Source: Anaerolineae bacterium
GTDB lineage: Bacteria; Chloroflexota; Anaerolineae; Aggregatilineales; UBA3940
NCBI GenBank assembly: GCA_016926255.1
Contig: JAFGOY010000033.1
Span: 1 to 64,000, forward strand
Direction: 5' to 3'
Length of the DNA: 64,000 bases
The translations under genes and the position numbers were made by a program. The notes under the pieces were generated by a model. That model searched no databases, was not told the origin of the DNA, and saw nothing but the letters and a program-made list of their open reading frames with translations. Below, one piece after another: positions 33,606-41,053 of the stretch; position 1 is the first letter of the stretch; each line of letters opens with the position of its first letter.

Positions 33606-34439
33606 TTACGGTATCGTCACCCCAACCAGTTCCAGCGTCGCTCCCCCCTCCAGCGGGATCGCGCTGCCGTTCGTACTGATCATCCCGCCCAGGTAGCTTA
33701 CCCTGACCGGGCCAGCACCTTCGGCGTAGTGAATTCGGGCCGCCGTGTTGATCAGCACCCGTGCCGCTGAACCGTCGGCGAGTTGGAGTTGAAGGTCGAA
33801 AAGGGCATCCTGTTTGATTGCCAGTGCCAGGAATGTCCCTGCCGGTACGGTCACGTTTTCCAGTTGTTCCGTCTCGTGAACCAGCACGATGCTGCCGCTG
33901 GTGATTGTCCCCCCCAGTCCCTCCGGGAGGTTGATCGTGCCGCCCGCGTTCATCTGGATATCCCACCATGCCGGTTGTCCGAGCGGCAGCAGTTCCGATT
34001 CGTAGGTCAGGTAATTGCCGATTGGGTTGCTTCCCGTGATCCCCATCCCAAGCGAAGGATCGCCGGAAGGCAGCGGCGGCAGCCCGATGATCGCATTGTC
34101 CTGGCACAGTATCGATGCTTCATAATCTCCCGCGTAGAGGAAGGCCCCGTCTTCGATGGCGATGCTCGACAATATAATCTCGCTGGTTCCTTCAGCCGTG
34201 CTGAGTTGGTAGCGCCACTCGGCGCTGTCGTGGAGGGGCCACAGCAGGTGGTTACACACACCCGACACCTCGCCCGGCGCAGCTTCTACTGCCGTCGGTG
34301 GGGCCATTCCTTCCGGCGTTGCCGTCACATAGATGATCGCCGGGGTTGGTTCCTCTGCTTCCTTCTTGCAGGCCGCCATCCCCAGGCCGATCACACTGAT
34401 AGACAATATAAGAATGATTATTCGGGTAAACGGTTTCAT
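33606..34439 (-). CDS. Lipoprotein of unknown function
   Basis: 277 aa from MKPFTRIIILI, preceded by AGGAAGGG; the track starts at a GTG four codons earlier. Signal peptide IIILILSISVIGLGMAACKK with lipobox MAAC. The mature part begins with a Glu/Pro/Thr linker (EAEEPTPAIIYVTATPEG), then a beta-rich domain with HLLWPLHDSAEWRYQLSTAEG, LPPLPSGDPSLG and NVTVPAGTFLALAIK. No family recognised by name; the W.Y...G layout resembles DUF3108-like outer-surface proteins. It lies 86 bases upstream of sucC. Confidence 0.7.
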   Translation of the reverse strand: MKPFTRIIILILSISVIGLGMAACKKEAEEPTPAIIYVTATPEGMAPPTAVEAAPGEVSGVCNHLLWPLHDSAEWRYQLSTAEGTSEIILSSIAIEDGAFLYAGDYEASILCQDNAIIGLPPLPSGDPSLGMGITGSNPIGNYLTYESELLPLGQPAWWDIQMNAGGTINLPEGLGGTITSGSIVLVHETEQLENVTVPAGTFLALAIKQDALFDLQLQLADGSAARVLINTAARIHYAEGAGPVRVSYLGGMISTNGSAIPLEGGATLELVGVTIP

Positions 34440-34534
34440 TCCCTTCCTCACCGGGCGATTGCATCACCCCTGTAGTATAATCGAGAAAGGTGCAACCGTC
34501 GTGTGTCGTCAGCTAATAGATAGGATACCGGTGG

Positions 34535-36061
34535 ATGGTATTTGAACAAGAACTCGATCTCCTGATTCGCTCCAACTATCCCATTATCTACATCCCGACC
34601 CCTGAGGAAGAGCGCGCCGAGCAGTTGATCGCGCGGGTGGCCGAAAAAGGGTCGCCGTCTCGCCGTCTGCATACCTGGGACTATATCTCCGGCTTCGAAG
34701 ACGGTGCTGGTCGGATCAACCCCTTGCAGGCGATAGATGAGATCATTAAATTCCAGAGCGATCTCCCGGCGGTTTTCGTCATGCGTGACTTTCACCGTTT
34801 CCTTGAAGATGTCCAGGTATCCCGCAAGATCAGGAACCTTTCCCGCCATCTTCAAAATACCCGCAAGACCATGATCATCCTTGCCCCCACGCTCTCCATT
34901 CCTGCCGATCTTGCCGAAGATATCACTGTCCTTGACCTCGTTCCACCCACGCCGGACGAGATCGATGCGGAACTTGATGCAGTATTGGAAAACGTTCCGG
35001 TGCAGTTGTCGCCGGGGAGCAGGGAGGCGCTGGTCAAAGCCTGTCAGGGTTTGACCATGAACCGCATCCGCCTGGGTCTTGCCCGTGCGATTGCTCTCTA
35101 TGCCCGTCTTGATGAACGGGCAATTCCCCTGATGCTCGCCGAGAAGAAACAGCAGATTCGCCGCACCGAAGTCCTGGAGTTCTGGCCCGTTACCGAAACC
35201 GTCGATGATATCGGCGGGCTGGACATTTTGAAGATGTGGCTCAACCAGCGGTCGGCAGCCTTTACCACCGAAGCCCGCGAATATGGTCTGCCCCACCCGA
35301 AAGGCGTGCTGCTGGTCGGTATTCAGGGCACCGGTAAATCGCTCTCGGCGAAAGCCATTGCCAGCCTGTGGCAGCTTCCCCTCCTTCGTCTTGATATTGG
35401 CCGCCTCATGGGTGGACTGGTCGGCCAGAGCGAAGCCAAGACCCGTGAGATGATCCATATCGCCGAGGCGATGGCCCCCTGCGTCCTGTTTGTCGACGAA
35501 CTGGATAAAGGTTTCGCCGGGCTGGGATCGGGGTTTGTTGGTGATTCGGGTACGACGGCCAGGGTGCTGGGTACGATCCTCACCTGGATGGAGGAGAAGA
35601 CCTCCGCCGTCTTCATCGCGGCGACGGCTAACGCGGTCGAGACGCTCCCGCCGGAGGTGCTCCGCAAGGGCCGTTTTGACGAGATATTCTTCATCGATCT
35701 TCCCAGCGAGCGCGAGCGCCGCGAGATATTCGAGGTCCATCTCTCGAAAGTCCGTGAGAACCGCCTGCGCGAGTTCGATCTCGGCGAACTGGCTTTTCAG
35801 AGCGAAGGCTTCAACGGCGCGGAAATCGAGCAGGCCATCGTCGACGCGATGCACACGGCTTTCGACGAGCGCCGTGAATTCCAGACTGAGGATATCCTGA
35901 TAGCAATGTCGCAGATTGTCCCGCTCAGCAAAACCTCGCAGGAGCGCATCCGTAATCTGCAAGAGTGGGCGGCCAGTGGCCGCTGTCGCCCGGCCAGCAC
36001 CGACGCGGCCCAGGCCGGTCTGATGGGCCAGCTTTTCGGGAATGCCGGTCTGCCGAGCTAA
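34535..36061 (+). CDS. Ycf46-type AAA+ ATPase
   Basis: 508 aa. N-terminal about 170 residues (LIRSNYPIIYIPTPEEERAE, LHTWDYISGF) form the family-specific domain. The AAA+ core has Walker A GIQGTGKS (262-269), Walker B VLFVDELD (317-324), sensor 1 AATAN (362-366) and the arginine-finger segment LRKGRFDE (376-383), with the pore-loop-like LMGGLVGQSE. A helical lid domain follows. The layout matches cyanobacterial and plastid Ycf46, for which a link to regulation of photosynthesis/CO2 use has been reported; no such context exists here. It is followed by Ycf35/DUF1257 and DUF2997, its usual partners. Head of the nine-gene cluster. Confidence 0.88.
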   Translation: MVFEQELDLLIRSNYPIIYIPTPEEERAEQLIARVAEKGSPSRRLHTWDYISGFEDGAGRINPLQAIDEIIKFQSDLPAVFVMRDFHRFLEDVQVSRKIRNLSRHLQNTRKTMIILAPTLSIPADLAEDITVLDLVPPTPDEIDAELDAVLENVPVQLSPGSREALVKACQGLTMNRIRLGLARAIALYARLDERAIPLMLAEKKQQIRRTEVLEFWPVTETVDDIGGLDILKMWLNQRSAAFTTEAREYGLPHPKGVLLVGIQGTGKSLSAKAIASLWQLPLLRLDIGRLMGGLVGQSEAKTREMIHIAEAMAPCVLFVDELDKGFAGLGSGFVGDSGTTARVLGTILTWMEEKTSAVFIAATANAVETLPPEVLRKGRFDEIFFIDLPSERERREIFEVHLSKVRENRLREFDLGELAFQSEGFNGAEIEQAIVDAMHTAFDERREFQTEDILIAMSQIVPLSKTSQERIRNLQEWAASGRCRPASTDAAQAGLMGQLFGNAGLPS

Positions 36062-36078
36062 ATCATTCCAATGATTTA
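36061..36078. repeat. Perfect palindrome AAATCATT-CC-AATGATTT after the AAA+ gene
   Basis: An 8-bp perfect inverted repeat starts on the last base of the stop codon and sits about 8 bases upstream of a TATAAT. It occupies the -35 region of the presumptive Ycf35 promoter, so it could be an operator. Confidence 0.45.
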
Positions 36079-36086
36079 TTTGCGGT

Positions 36087-36092
36087 ATAATA
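36087..36092 (+). promoter_or_regulatory. -10 box (TATAAT) upstream of Ycf35
   Basis: A perfect TATAAT lies 63 bases before the DUF1257 ATG, without a good -35 at 17 bases; the palindrome at 36061-36078 covers that position. It suggests a promoter inside the cluster that may depend on an activator. Confidence 0.45.
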
Positions 36093-36119
36093 CACTTATC
36101 GGGTACTGAAGTGATGTTG

Positions 36120-36149
36120 AGGTGACCCTGATAGTTCACCTCAGGAGGA
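36120..36149 (+). promoter_or_regulatory. Hairpin ending at the Shine-Dalgarno of Ycf35
   Basis: gaggtga-ccctgatagt-tcacctc, a 7-bp perfect stem. Its last base is followed immediately by AGGAGG (36144-36149) and, after 6 bases, the ATG. The upstream arm gaggtg also resembles a Shine-Dalgarno. Position suggests control of ribosome access. Confidence 0.5.
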
Positions 36150-36155
36150 TGTGCA

Positions 36156-36530
36156 ATGTCGCACTTCACACGCGTTCAAACCAGGCTCAGCGATCTGATA
36201 ATTCTCGAAAAGGCGCTGGTTGAGTTGAATTATCGCGTCGAGGAAAACGGGATCGTTCGTGATTTCGGTGATAACGAAGAGTCCGTCGATCTGTTGATCC
36301 GTACCGGCGAGCCTTATGACATTGGGTTCAAGCTGGTTGACGGGTCGATCAAAGTCGTCGGCGACTTCTCCGCGCTGAAATGGAATCCTAGGCAGTTCCT
36401 CGACCGTGTCACCCAGCGTTATGCCTATCTGACGGTGCTCGATCAGGCCGAAGAAAAAGGCTGGCAGCTCTCCGCTGAGGAAGTTCAGCCGGATGGCTCG
36501 ATCCGCCTTGTAATGCAGCGTTGGGTTTGA
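36156..36530 (+). CDS. DUF1257 protein (Ycf35 family)
   Basis: 124 aa, family length. MSHFTRVQTRLSDLIILEKAL at the N-terminus, GEPYDIGFKLVDG in the middle, FLDRVTQRYAYLTVLDQAEEKG and the ending DGSIRLVMQRWV are all diagnostic for Ycf35/DUF1257. Its function is not known in any organism, as far as I am aware. In cyanobacteria it lies beside Ycf46 and DUF2997, as here. It has an ideal AGGAGG site preceded by a hairpin. Confidence 0.92.
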   Translation: MSHFTRVQTRLSDLIILEKALVELNYRVEENGIVRDFGDNEESVDLLIRTGEPYDIGFKLVDGSIKVVGDFSALKWNPRQFLDRVTQRYAYLTVLDQAEEKGWQLSAEEVQPDGSIRLVMQRWV

Positions 36531-36547
36531 ACAGGGGAAAGTGATCT

Positions 36548-36751
36548 ATGCCCGGCAAGCAGCAAATCGAATTCATTATCAAACCGGATGGCAGCGTCGA
36601 AGAGCGGGTGACCGGTATGACCGGCCCCGACTGCGTCGAGCAGACCGCCGATATCGAGCATGCGTTGGGCGATGTTGTGGAACGTGAGCACACCTCCGAC
36701 TATTATAAGAATCAACAGCAGTCAGATAATACGGTCAGCACCGGGTCATGA
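36548..36751 (+). CDS. DUF2997 protein
   Basis: 67 aa. QIEFIIKPDGSVEERVTGMTGPDCVEQTADIEHALGDVVERE matches DUF2997: a beta-hairpin 'I.PDG.V.E.V.G..G..C' followed by a helix 'T..IE..LG'. The conserved cysteine (C32) is present. In cyanobacteria this small protein is encoded beside DUF1257. Its TGA overlaps the next ATG (ATGA), so the two small proteins are coupled. Confidence 0.88.
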   Translation: MPGKQQIEFIIKPDGSVEERVTGMTGPDCVEQTADIEHALGDVVEREHTSDYYKNQQQSDNTVSTGS

Positions 36752-36954
36752 TGCATACCGTGCCCGGCAAGGACCGTCAGCCTGTGCCGCAGGGTGAGGA
36801 CGGGGTACAAAACCTGCTCCCGGTCGAAGTTGAAGTCTATATCGACCCGGACGGGGCGGTCACCTTCGCCGATCTTGAGGCCAGCCTGATTTCCGTTGCC
36901 GAAAAGCTCGATGGTCAGGCTGGTGCAGATCGCGATGCTGTCATTGAGGATTAA
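36748..36954 (+). CDS. Small DUF2997-like protein, unknown
   Basis: 68 aa. The core LPVEVEVYIDPDGAVTFADLEASLISVAEKL shows the same strand-PDG-strand hairpin as the preceding DUF2997 protein, but without the Cys and with a different helix. Start ATG 36748 overlaps the previous stop; a second ATG follows immediately. Probably a diverged duplicate that works with its neighbour. Not a recognised family. Confidence 0.7.
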   Translation: MMHTVPGKDRQPVPQGEDGVQNLLPVEVEVYIDPDGAVTFADLEASLISVAEKLDGQAGADRDAVIED

Positions 36955-36978
36955 TCACGAATTGGGTAAATAGAGAAA

Positions 36979-37635
36979 ATGTCGTGGCGTTTGTCTCAAA
37001 TCAGAATGAGTGTCCGGCCAAAGACGCTGGTTATCCTCCGTCGAGTCCCCGCAGTCGTTATCAGCCTGATAAAAGAGTGGATCGGTGTCATTGGTTTGAG
37101 GCGCGAGGTAACCCACCTCAAAGCGAAGCGCTACGATGAATTGTCGATAACCGCTAGCGGCCTGCGCCGGGCGCTGAAAACACAGCGCCGCGCCTACGCC
37201 GATCTTCTCGAACAGCTTCAATCCCGTGAAGCAGAAATTGACAGGCTTAAAAAGGCGCTGGCTGATCGTGAAGCGAGTCAGGAGTCGGCAGCGGGCGGTG
37301 ACCATGTAATACTCTTTCGCCGTTTCCGTTCGATGCTGACCCAGCTTCCCACCTTGGAATCTGAAGTAAACAACGGCGCAAGCATACAGGCTGGCGACGT
37401 TCTGTCGATTCTCTCCCCTCTCGACGAGTGGCTTGAGGAATCTGGCATTGTCTCGATCGGGCAGGTAGGTGAGGAAACCAGTTTCGACCCCACCCTTCAC
37501 CGCGCCGTCGGTCGCGGGGCGCGTTCGGTCGTTATGGGGGATCGTGTTAATGTGAAGTATGTCGGTTATCGCCTCGATTCAGAGATATTGACCAAAGCTC
37601 AGGTGACTCTGGCCTCGAATATTGAACCTCATTAA
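36979..37635 (+). CDS. GrpE-like protein
   Basis: 218 aa. Residues about 40-100 are a charged coiled coil (RREVTHLKAKRYDEL..., YADLLEQLQSREAEIDRLKKALADRE). The C-terminal part FDPTLHRAVGRGARSVVMGD, RVNVKYVGYRLDSEILTKAQVTLA follows the GrpE beta-wing plan (FDP..H.AV, V...GY.L....L..A.V.V). The middle (FRRFRSMLTQLPTLES) would be the four-helix bundle. It lies 20 bases before an Hsp70-like gene, so it is likely that protein's dedicated nucleotide-exchange factor. No clear Shine-Dalgarno; M10 (MSVRPKT) is an alternative start. Confidence 0.75.
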   Translation: MSWRLSQIRMSVRPKTLVILRRVPAVVISLIKEWIGVIGLRREVTHLKAKRYDELSITASGLRRALKTQRRAYADLLEQLQSREAEIDRLKKALADREASQESAAGGDHVILFRRFRSMLTQLPTLESEVNNGASIQAGDVLSILSPLDEWLEESGIVSIGQVGEETSFDPTLHRAVGRGARSVVMGDRVNVKYVGYRLDSEILTKAQVTLASNIEPH

Positions 37636-37655
37636 TCTGATTTGAATAACTTTAT

Positions 37656-39302
37656 ATGAGAAAAATCGCCGTCGATTTCGGCACGACAAACACTATAATC
37701 GCCGTCTGGAAAGATGAAACAAAGGCTCCGGAGTCACTCAGTCTGCCGGGGCTGAGTGTGCCGTCATCTGGATTGCTTCCCCCGCTGGTGCCCTCGATCC
37801 TTTATGTGGCCGATGGGCAGGCCGGGGATGTCCTGATTGGTCAGGCCGTCCGATCTGCGGGAGTCGACGGCCAGACCGAGGAGCGCTTTTTCTCGTCATT
37901 CAAACGCGGAATCGCCGCCCGGACGCAGCCTTTTGCCCGCCGTATCGACGGTGCCGACTGGGATGACCGTCGGGTTGGGGAAGTCTTCCTTAAGGCCGTT
38001 CTCGATGCCGCGCTCGCTGTTGATCACTCTCCTATCGAAGAGTTGGTGCTTACCGTCCCGATCCAGAGCTTCGAGCAGTATCTCAAGTGGCTGCGTGATG
38101 CCTTCGCTGGTTCCCTGGTCGGAGGGCCGGACGGCATTCAAAACCTGCGTGTTGTTGATGAAAGCACCGCCGCTGCGCTGGGCTATGATGTCAACACTCC
38201 CGGCGACCTGATTCTCGTCTTCGACTTCGGCGGCGGAACCCTCGATATTTCTCTTGTTCGCCTTCCCCTGATCGACGAGGGTGGCGGCGTCCTGATCGAG
38301 CCGGGCGATAGTGCTGCCCTGTTGGGAATCGGTGCTGCCGCTGCCGGCGCAGTCGAGGCGCGTGTCGTTGCCAAGGCTGGCCGCGTCCTGGGCGGTGACG
38401 ACATTGACTACTGGCTTGCCGAAGAAGTCCTCACCCGGAATGGAGTCACCCGCCAGGAGATTTCGACCTCGTTTGTGCAGCTCAAACAGGCCGTCGAAGA
38501 AGCCAAAATCCGCCTCTCTGATTTCGAGCAGGCGGAAGTCAATGTCTTTGACCCTGACCTGGGCCGGACGCTCCACGCGGTGCTGACCCGTTCCCAGATG
38601 GAAGACATTCTCGACCGCCACGAGTTTTATACCACCGTGCAGCGATCCCTCGACAAGGTCATGCGTGCCGCCCGCGCCAGGGGTATTTTCCCGGAGGATA
38701 TCGGCGCGGTATTGTTGATCGGCGGTACGTCCCAGATACCCTCCGTCAGGCGTATGATGCGCGCCATGTTCGGGGCCGAACGGGTCTATGAGCATAAACC
38801 CTTCGAAGCCGTCGCGCATGGTGCCCTGAATCTGGCAGTTGGCATCGGCCTGGATGATTTTCTCTATCATTCGTTTGGTGTTCGCCACCTCAGCCCGATC
38901 ACCGGTCGTCACGAGTGGGAGGAGATCATCTCCGCCGGAACTCGCTATCCGCTCCCTGAACCGGTGCAGCTTGTCTTGACTGCATCTAGGGATGGTCAGG
39001 AAGCGCTCGAACTTGTCATCGGTGAAGTCGAGGAGAGTTCGGGCGGCCTGTCCGAAGTTATTTTTGGCACTCGGACTATCTTGATGGTCGATGATGGCCT
39101 GGAGCTTCGCCAGGTTCGTGCCCTGAACGATGACGAAGGCTCTCGCACCGTCGCCTATCTCGATCCGCCTGGCAGGGCTGGTGAAGACCGCGTGCGCGTT
39201 GATTTCAATGTCGATCAGAACCGCACCCTGCGTGTGACCATCTACGACTTGCTGACCAATGCTACTTTATTGCACAATGTGCCTGTTGTAGAGTTACGTT
39301 GA
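37656..39302 (+). CDS. Hsp70-like (DnaK-family) ATPase
   Basis: 548 aa. Actin-like ATPase motifs: phosphate-1 VDFGTTNTIIAVW (6-18), VVDESTAAALGYDV, phosphate-2 LVFDFGGGTLDISLVRL, and adenosine motif LLIGGTSQIPSVRRMM near 350. The C-terminal about 110 residues form a short beta-domain (GEDRVRVDFNVDQNRTLRVTIYD) like the Hsp70 substrate-binding beta-sandwich, but the alpha-helical lid is missing, and the protein is about 60-90 residues shorter than DnaK. It is not the housekeeping DnaK: no dnaJ or hrcA is nearby. It probably works with the GrpE-like protein on a client made in this cluster (inference). Confidence 0.88.
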   Translation: MRKIAVDFGTTNTIIAVWKDETKAPESLSLPGLSVPSSGLLPPLVPSILYVADGQAGDVLIGQAVRSAGVDGQTEERFFSSFKRGIAARTQPFARRIDGADWDDRRVGEVFLKAVLDAALAVDHSPIEELVLTVPIQSFEQYLKWLRDAFAGSLVGGPDGIQNLRVVDESTAAALGYDVNTPGDLILVFDFGGGTLDISLVRLPLIDEGGGVLIEPGDSAALLGIGAAAAGAVEARVVAKAGRVLGGDDIDYWLAEEVLTRNGVTRQEISTSFVQLKQAVEEAKIRLSDFEQAEVNVFDPDLGRTLHAVLTRSQMEDILDRHEFYTTVQRSLDKVMRAARARGIFPEDIGAVLLIGGTSQIPSVRRMMRAMFGAERVYEHKPFEAVAHGALNLAVGIGLDDFLYHSFGVRHLSPITGRHEWEEIISAGTRYPLPEPVQLVLTASRDGQEALELVIGEVEESSGGLSEVIFGTRTILMVDDGLELRQVRALNDDEGSRTVAYLDPPGRAGEDRVRVDFNVDQNRTLRVTIYDLLTNATLLHNVPVVELR

Positions 39303-39323
39303 GAATTGGTTTAGACTTATTCT

Positions 39324-40112
39324 ATGAATCGCGGAAGTATGAACTCTTCGGGAAATGAACCATATCTGGGCGGCCAGCGTGCCATCCGCCTGACAGGATT
39401 CGAACCGGCCCTGAGCGGCGTCTCTGGTTCTCCCTACGGGCGTTTTCGTGTTGCCGGTCTTGAAGCCCCCTCGGTGAACGGTCGTAAGCGCCCGCTCGTG
39501 GTCTTCGCTGAATTTGATGACAACACTGCCGAACTGGTTCAACTTCTCGCTGAATCGAATGGCTACGAGGTTCGCCGCACGAACAAAGGTACCGATGCCC
39601 TTCATCTTGTTCGTTCTTTGGAACCCAATATGCTGGTCGTTACCTTCCGGCTTCCAGGCATGAATGGCATGGAACTGATCCACAGTGTCCGAACGTATCC
39701 CGATAAGCTTGTTCAGAACCTTCCGATCCTTGTCATGGATGTTCGTCACGGGCAGCGTGTGGTCAGAGATGTGTTTGGTTTCGGTGCCGACGATTTTCTG
39801 GAACTCCCCTGCGAACTCCCGGCGATGCTCCGTGCCTGGAGGCGAGTCACTGGCTATCTCCGTCGGCCCTTCCCGCTGACAGCGGCGGCTAACGAAAACG
39901 AGTCGATCCGCGAGGTGGCGCTGGATACCCTACTGGAATCCAGGCCGGAAGGGTTGGTCAATGGGTTGAGTGAGCTTCTCTGGCAGCCCGATCCCGAAGT
40001 CCGGGCGGCGGTGCGTGCTTCGCTGCGTCGACTGGGAACGCCCGAAGCCAGAGCCGTATTGGAACGCAATATCCCTCCCCGTTGGATCGATGAAAAAGGG
40101 CAGGGTGATTGA
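39324..40112 (+). CDS. Degenerate response-regulator receiver protein with C-terminal helical repeat part
   Basis: 262 aa. Residues about 55-175 have the CheY-like layout: RPLVVFAEFDDNTAELVQLLAES, NMLVVTFRLPGMNGMELI, LPILVMDVRHGQR, FGADDFLELPCELPAML. The phospho-acceptor Asp is replaced (VVTFRLPGMNG has Thr where Asp is expected), the conserved Thr/Ser and the Lys are also lost, so phosphorylation is unlikely. The C-terminal about 70 residues (LLWQPDPEVRAAVRASLRRLGTPEARAVLE) look like HEAT-type helices. It overlaps the next gene by TTGA. Probably a protein-interaction module. Confidence 0.75.
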   Translation: MNRGSMNSSGNEPYLGGQRAIRLTGFEPALSGVSGSPYGRFRVAGLEAPSVNGRKRPLVVFAEFDDNTAELVQLLAESNGYEVRRTNKGTDALHLVRSLEPNMLVVTFRLPGMNGMELIHSVRTYPDKLVQNLPILVMDVRHGQRVVRDVFGFGADDFLELPCELPAMLRAWRRVTGYLRRPFPLTAAANENESIREVALDTLLESRPEGLVNGLSELLWQPDPEVRAAVRASLRRLGTPEARAVLERNIPPRWIDEKGQGD

Positions 40113-41053
40113 TCGTCGTGGCCGGTAAATCGGATCACCCATCCCGCGATCCCCGTCTCTGGGCAGCGCTGATCGGCAGTGACCGTCAGCGTCGCCTTGA
40201 TGCCGCCCGAACGGTTCGCGCCCTCCAATCCGAGGCGTGGTATGCCCGACAGCTTCTCGAATCGATCGCCGTGATCGGGCCTGAGCGCCGGGCCGATCTC
40301 GGCGAAGCCCTATCGCTGCTGGGTGATTATCGCTTTTCACCGCCTTATTATCTCTCCGAAATGCTCCCCGTCTCGTCCGCTGTTGCCATTCTTGGCAGTC
40401 CCGATTATCCCGACGAGCAGCCAGTACACAAAGTCGAAGTCTCTGGTTTTTCGCTTGCCCAGTTCCCGGTGACTAATGTTGCCTATGCGGTCTTTATCGA
40501 AGAGACGGGTTGCCGTCGCCCTTATGGATGGAGCAGGAGCGGCCCGCCGCCGCACTTGTTGAATGCTCCCGTCGTTCGCGTTTCGGTGCGTAATGCCGAA
40601 GCCTACTGTGCCTGGATCAGCCGCGAAACCGGCTTTCGTTTCCGCCTGCCCACCGAAGCCGAATGGGTGATCGCCGCACGTGGAGCCGACAACCCACGCA
40701 AATATCCCTGGGGTGATGAATTCGATCCCCTGTGCGCGAATGTGTGGACTGGCCCCGAATCGTCTCGATTATCGGCGGTAGGCATGTTCCCCGCCGGGCG
40801 CGGCCTCTTCGGCCACGAAGATTTGGCCGGGAATGTCTGGGAGTGGTGTTCGTCACTCTACTGGCCTTATCCTTACCACGCTGCCGATGGCCGTGAAGAC
40901 CCTGGTTCTGACCGTGACTGGCGGGTGATGCACGGCGGATCGTGGCGCAGTCGCCCGATCTCGGTGCGTTGTTCGGCCCGCCAGGGTGAACTTCCCTCCG
41001 ACAGCTTCGAAGTGGTCGGCTTCCGGCTGGCACGGGACGAGTCGCGTGGTTAA
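40109..41053 (+). CDS. Formylglycine-generating-enzyme-fold (SUMF1/FGE-sulfatase family) protein, probably non-catalytic
   Basis: 314 aa. Residues 1-85 are helical (RLWAALIGSDRQRRLDAARTVRAL). The FGE fold follows: PVHKVEVSGFSLAQFPVTNVAYAVF, VSVRNAEAYCAWISRETGFRFRLPTEAEWVIAARGAD, YPWGDEFDP, GHEDLAGNVWEWCSSLYWPY, MHGGSWRSRP, FEVVGFRLARD. The cysteine pair that oxidises sulfatases in true FGE (in the segment after GGSW) is absent. Family members without it serve as EgtB-like enzymes or binding modules. The start is a TTG overlapping the previous stop; a GTG at 40118 with better spacing from AGGGTGA is the alternative. Confidence 0.82.
   Translation: MIVVAGKSDHPSRDPRLWAALIGSDRQRRLDAARTVRALQSEAWYARQLLESIAVIGPERRADLGEALSLLGDYRFSPPYYLSEMLPVSSAVAILGSPDYPDEQPVHKVEVSGFSLAQFPVTNVAYAVFIEETGCRRPYGWSRSGPPPHLLNAPVVRVSVRNAEAYCAWISRETGFRFRLPTEAEWVIAARGADNPRKYPWGDEFDPLCANVWTGPESSRLSAVGMFPAGRGLFGHEDLAGNVWEWCSSLYWPYPYHAADGREDPGSDRDWRVMHGGSWRSRPISVRCSARQGELPSDSFEVVGFRLARDESRG

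Noticed and set aside
33783-34475. 230-aa plus-strand ORF over the lipoprotein gene
   Set aside because: Antisense to a gene with a good signal peptide and lipobox.
34448-36169. 573-aa minus-strand ORF opposite the Ycf46 gene
   Set aside because: It is the antisense shadow of a clear AAA+ ATPase; composition is Arg/Gln/Gly-rich without domain motifs.
36955-37500. 181-aa minus-strand ORF opposite the GrpE-like gene
   Set aside because: Antisense shadow; the plus frame has a coiled coil and GrpE-type C-terminus.
37896-38912. 338-aa minus-strand ORF opposite the Hsp70-like gene
   Set aside because: Shadow of the Hsp70 frame; no motif and no Shine-Dalgarno.
39395-39425. TTCGAA element resembling a tRNA T-loop on the minus strand
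   Set aside because: The flanking bases do not form a 5-bp T-stem, no acceptor or anticodon arm fits, and the segment lies inside the pseudo-receiver gene.
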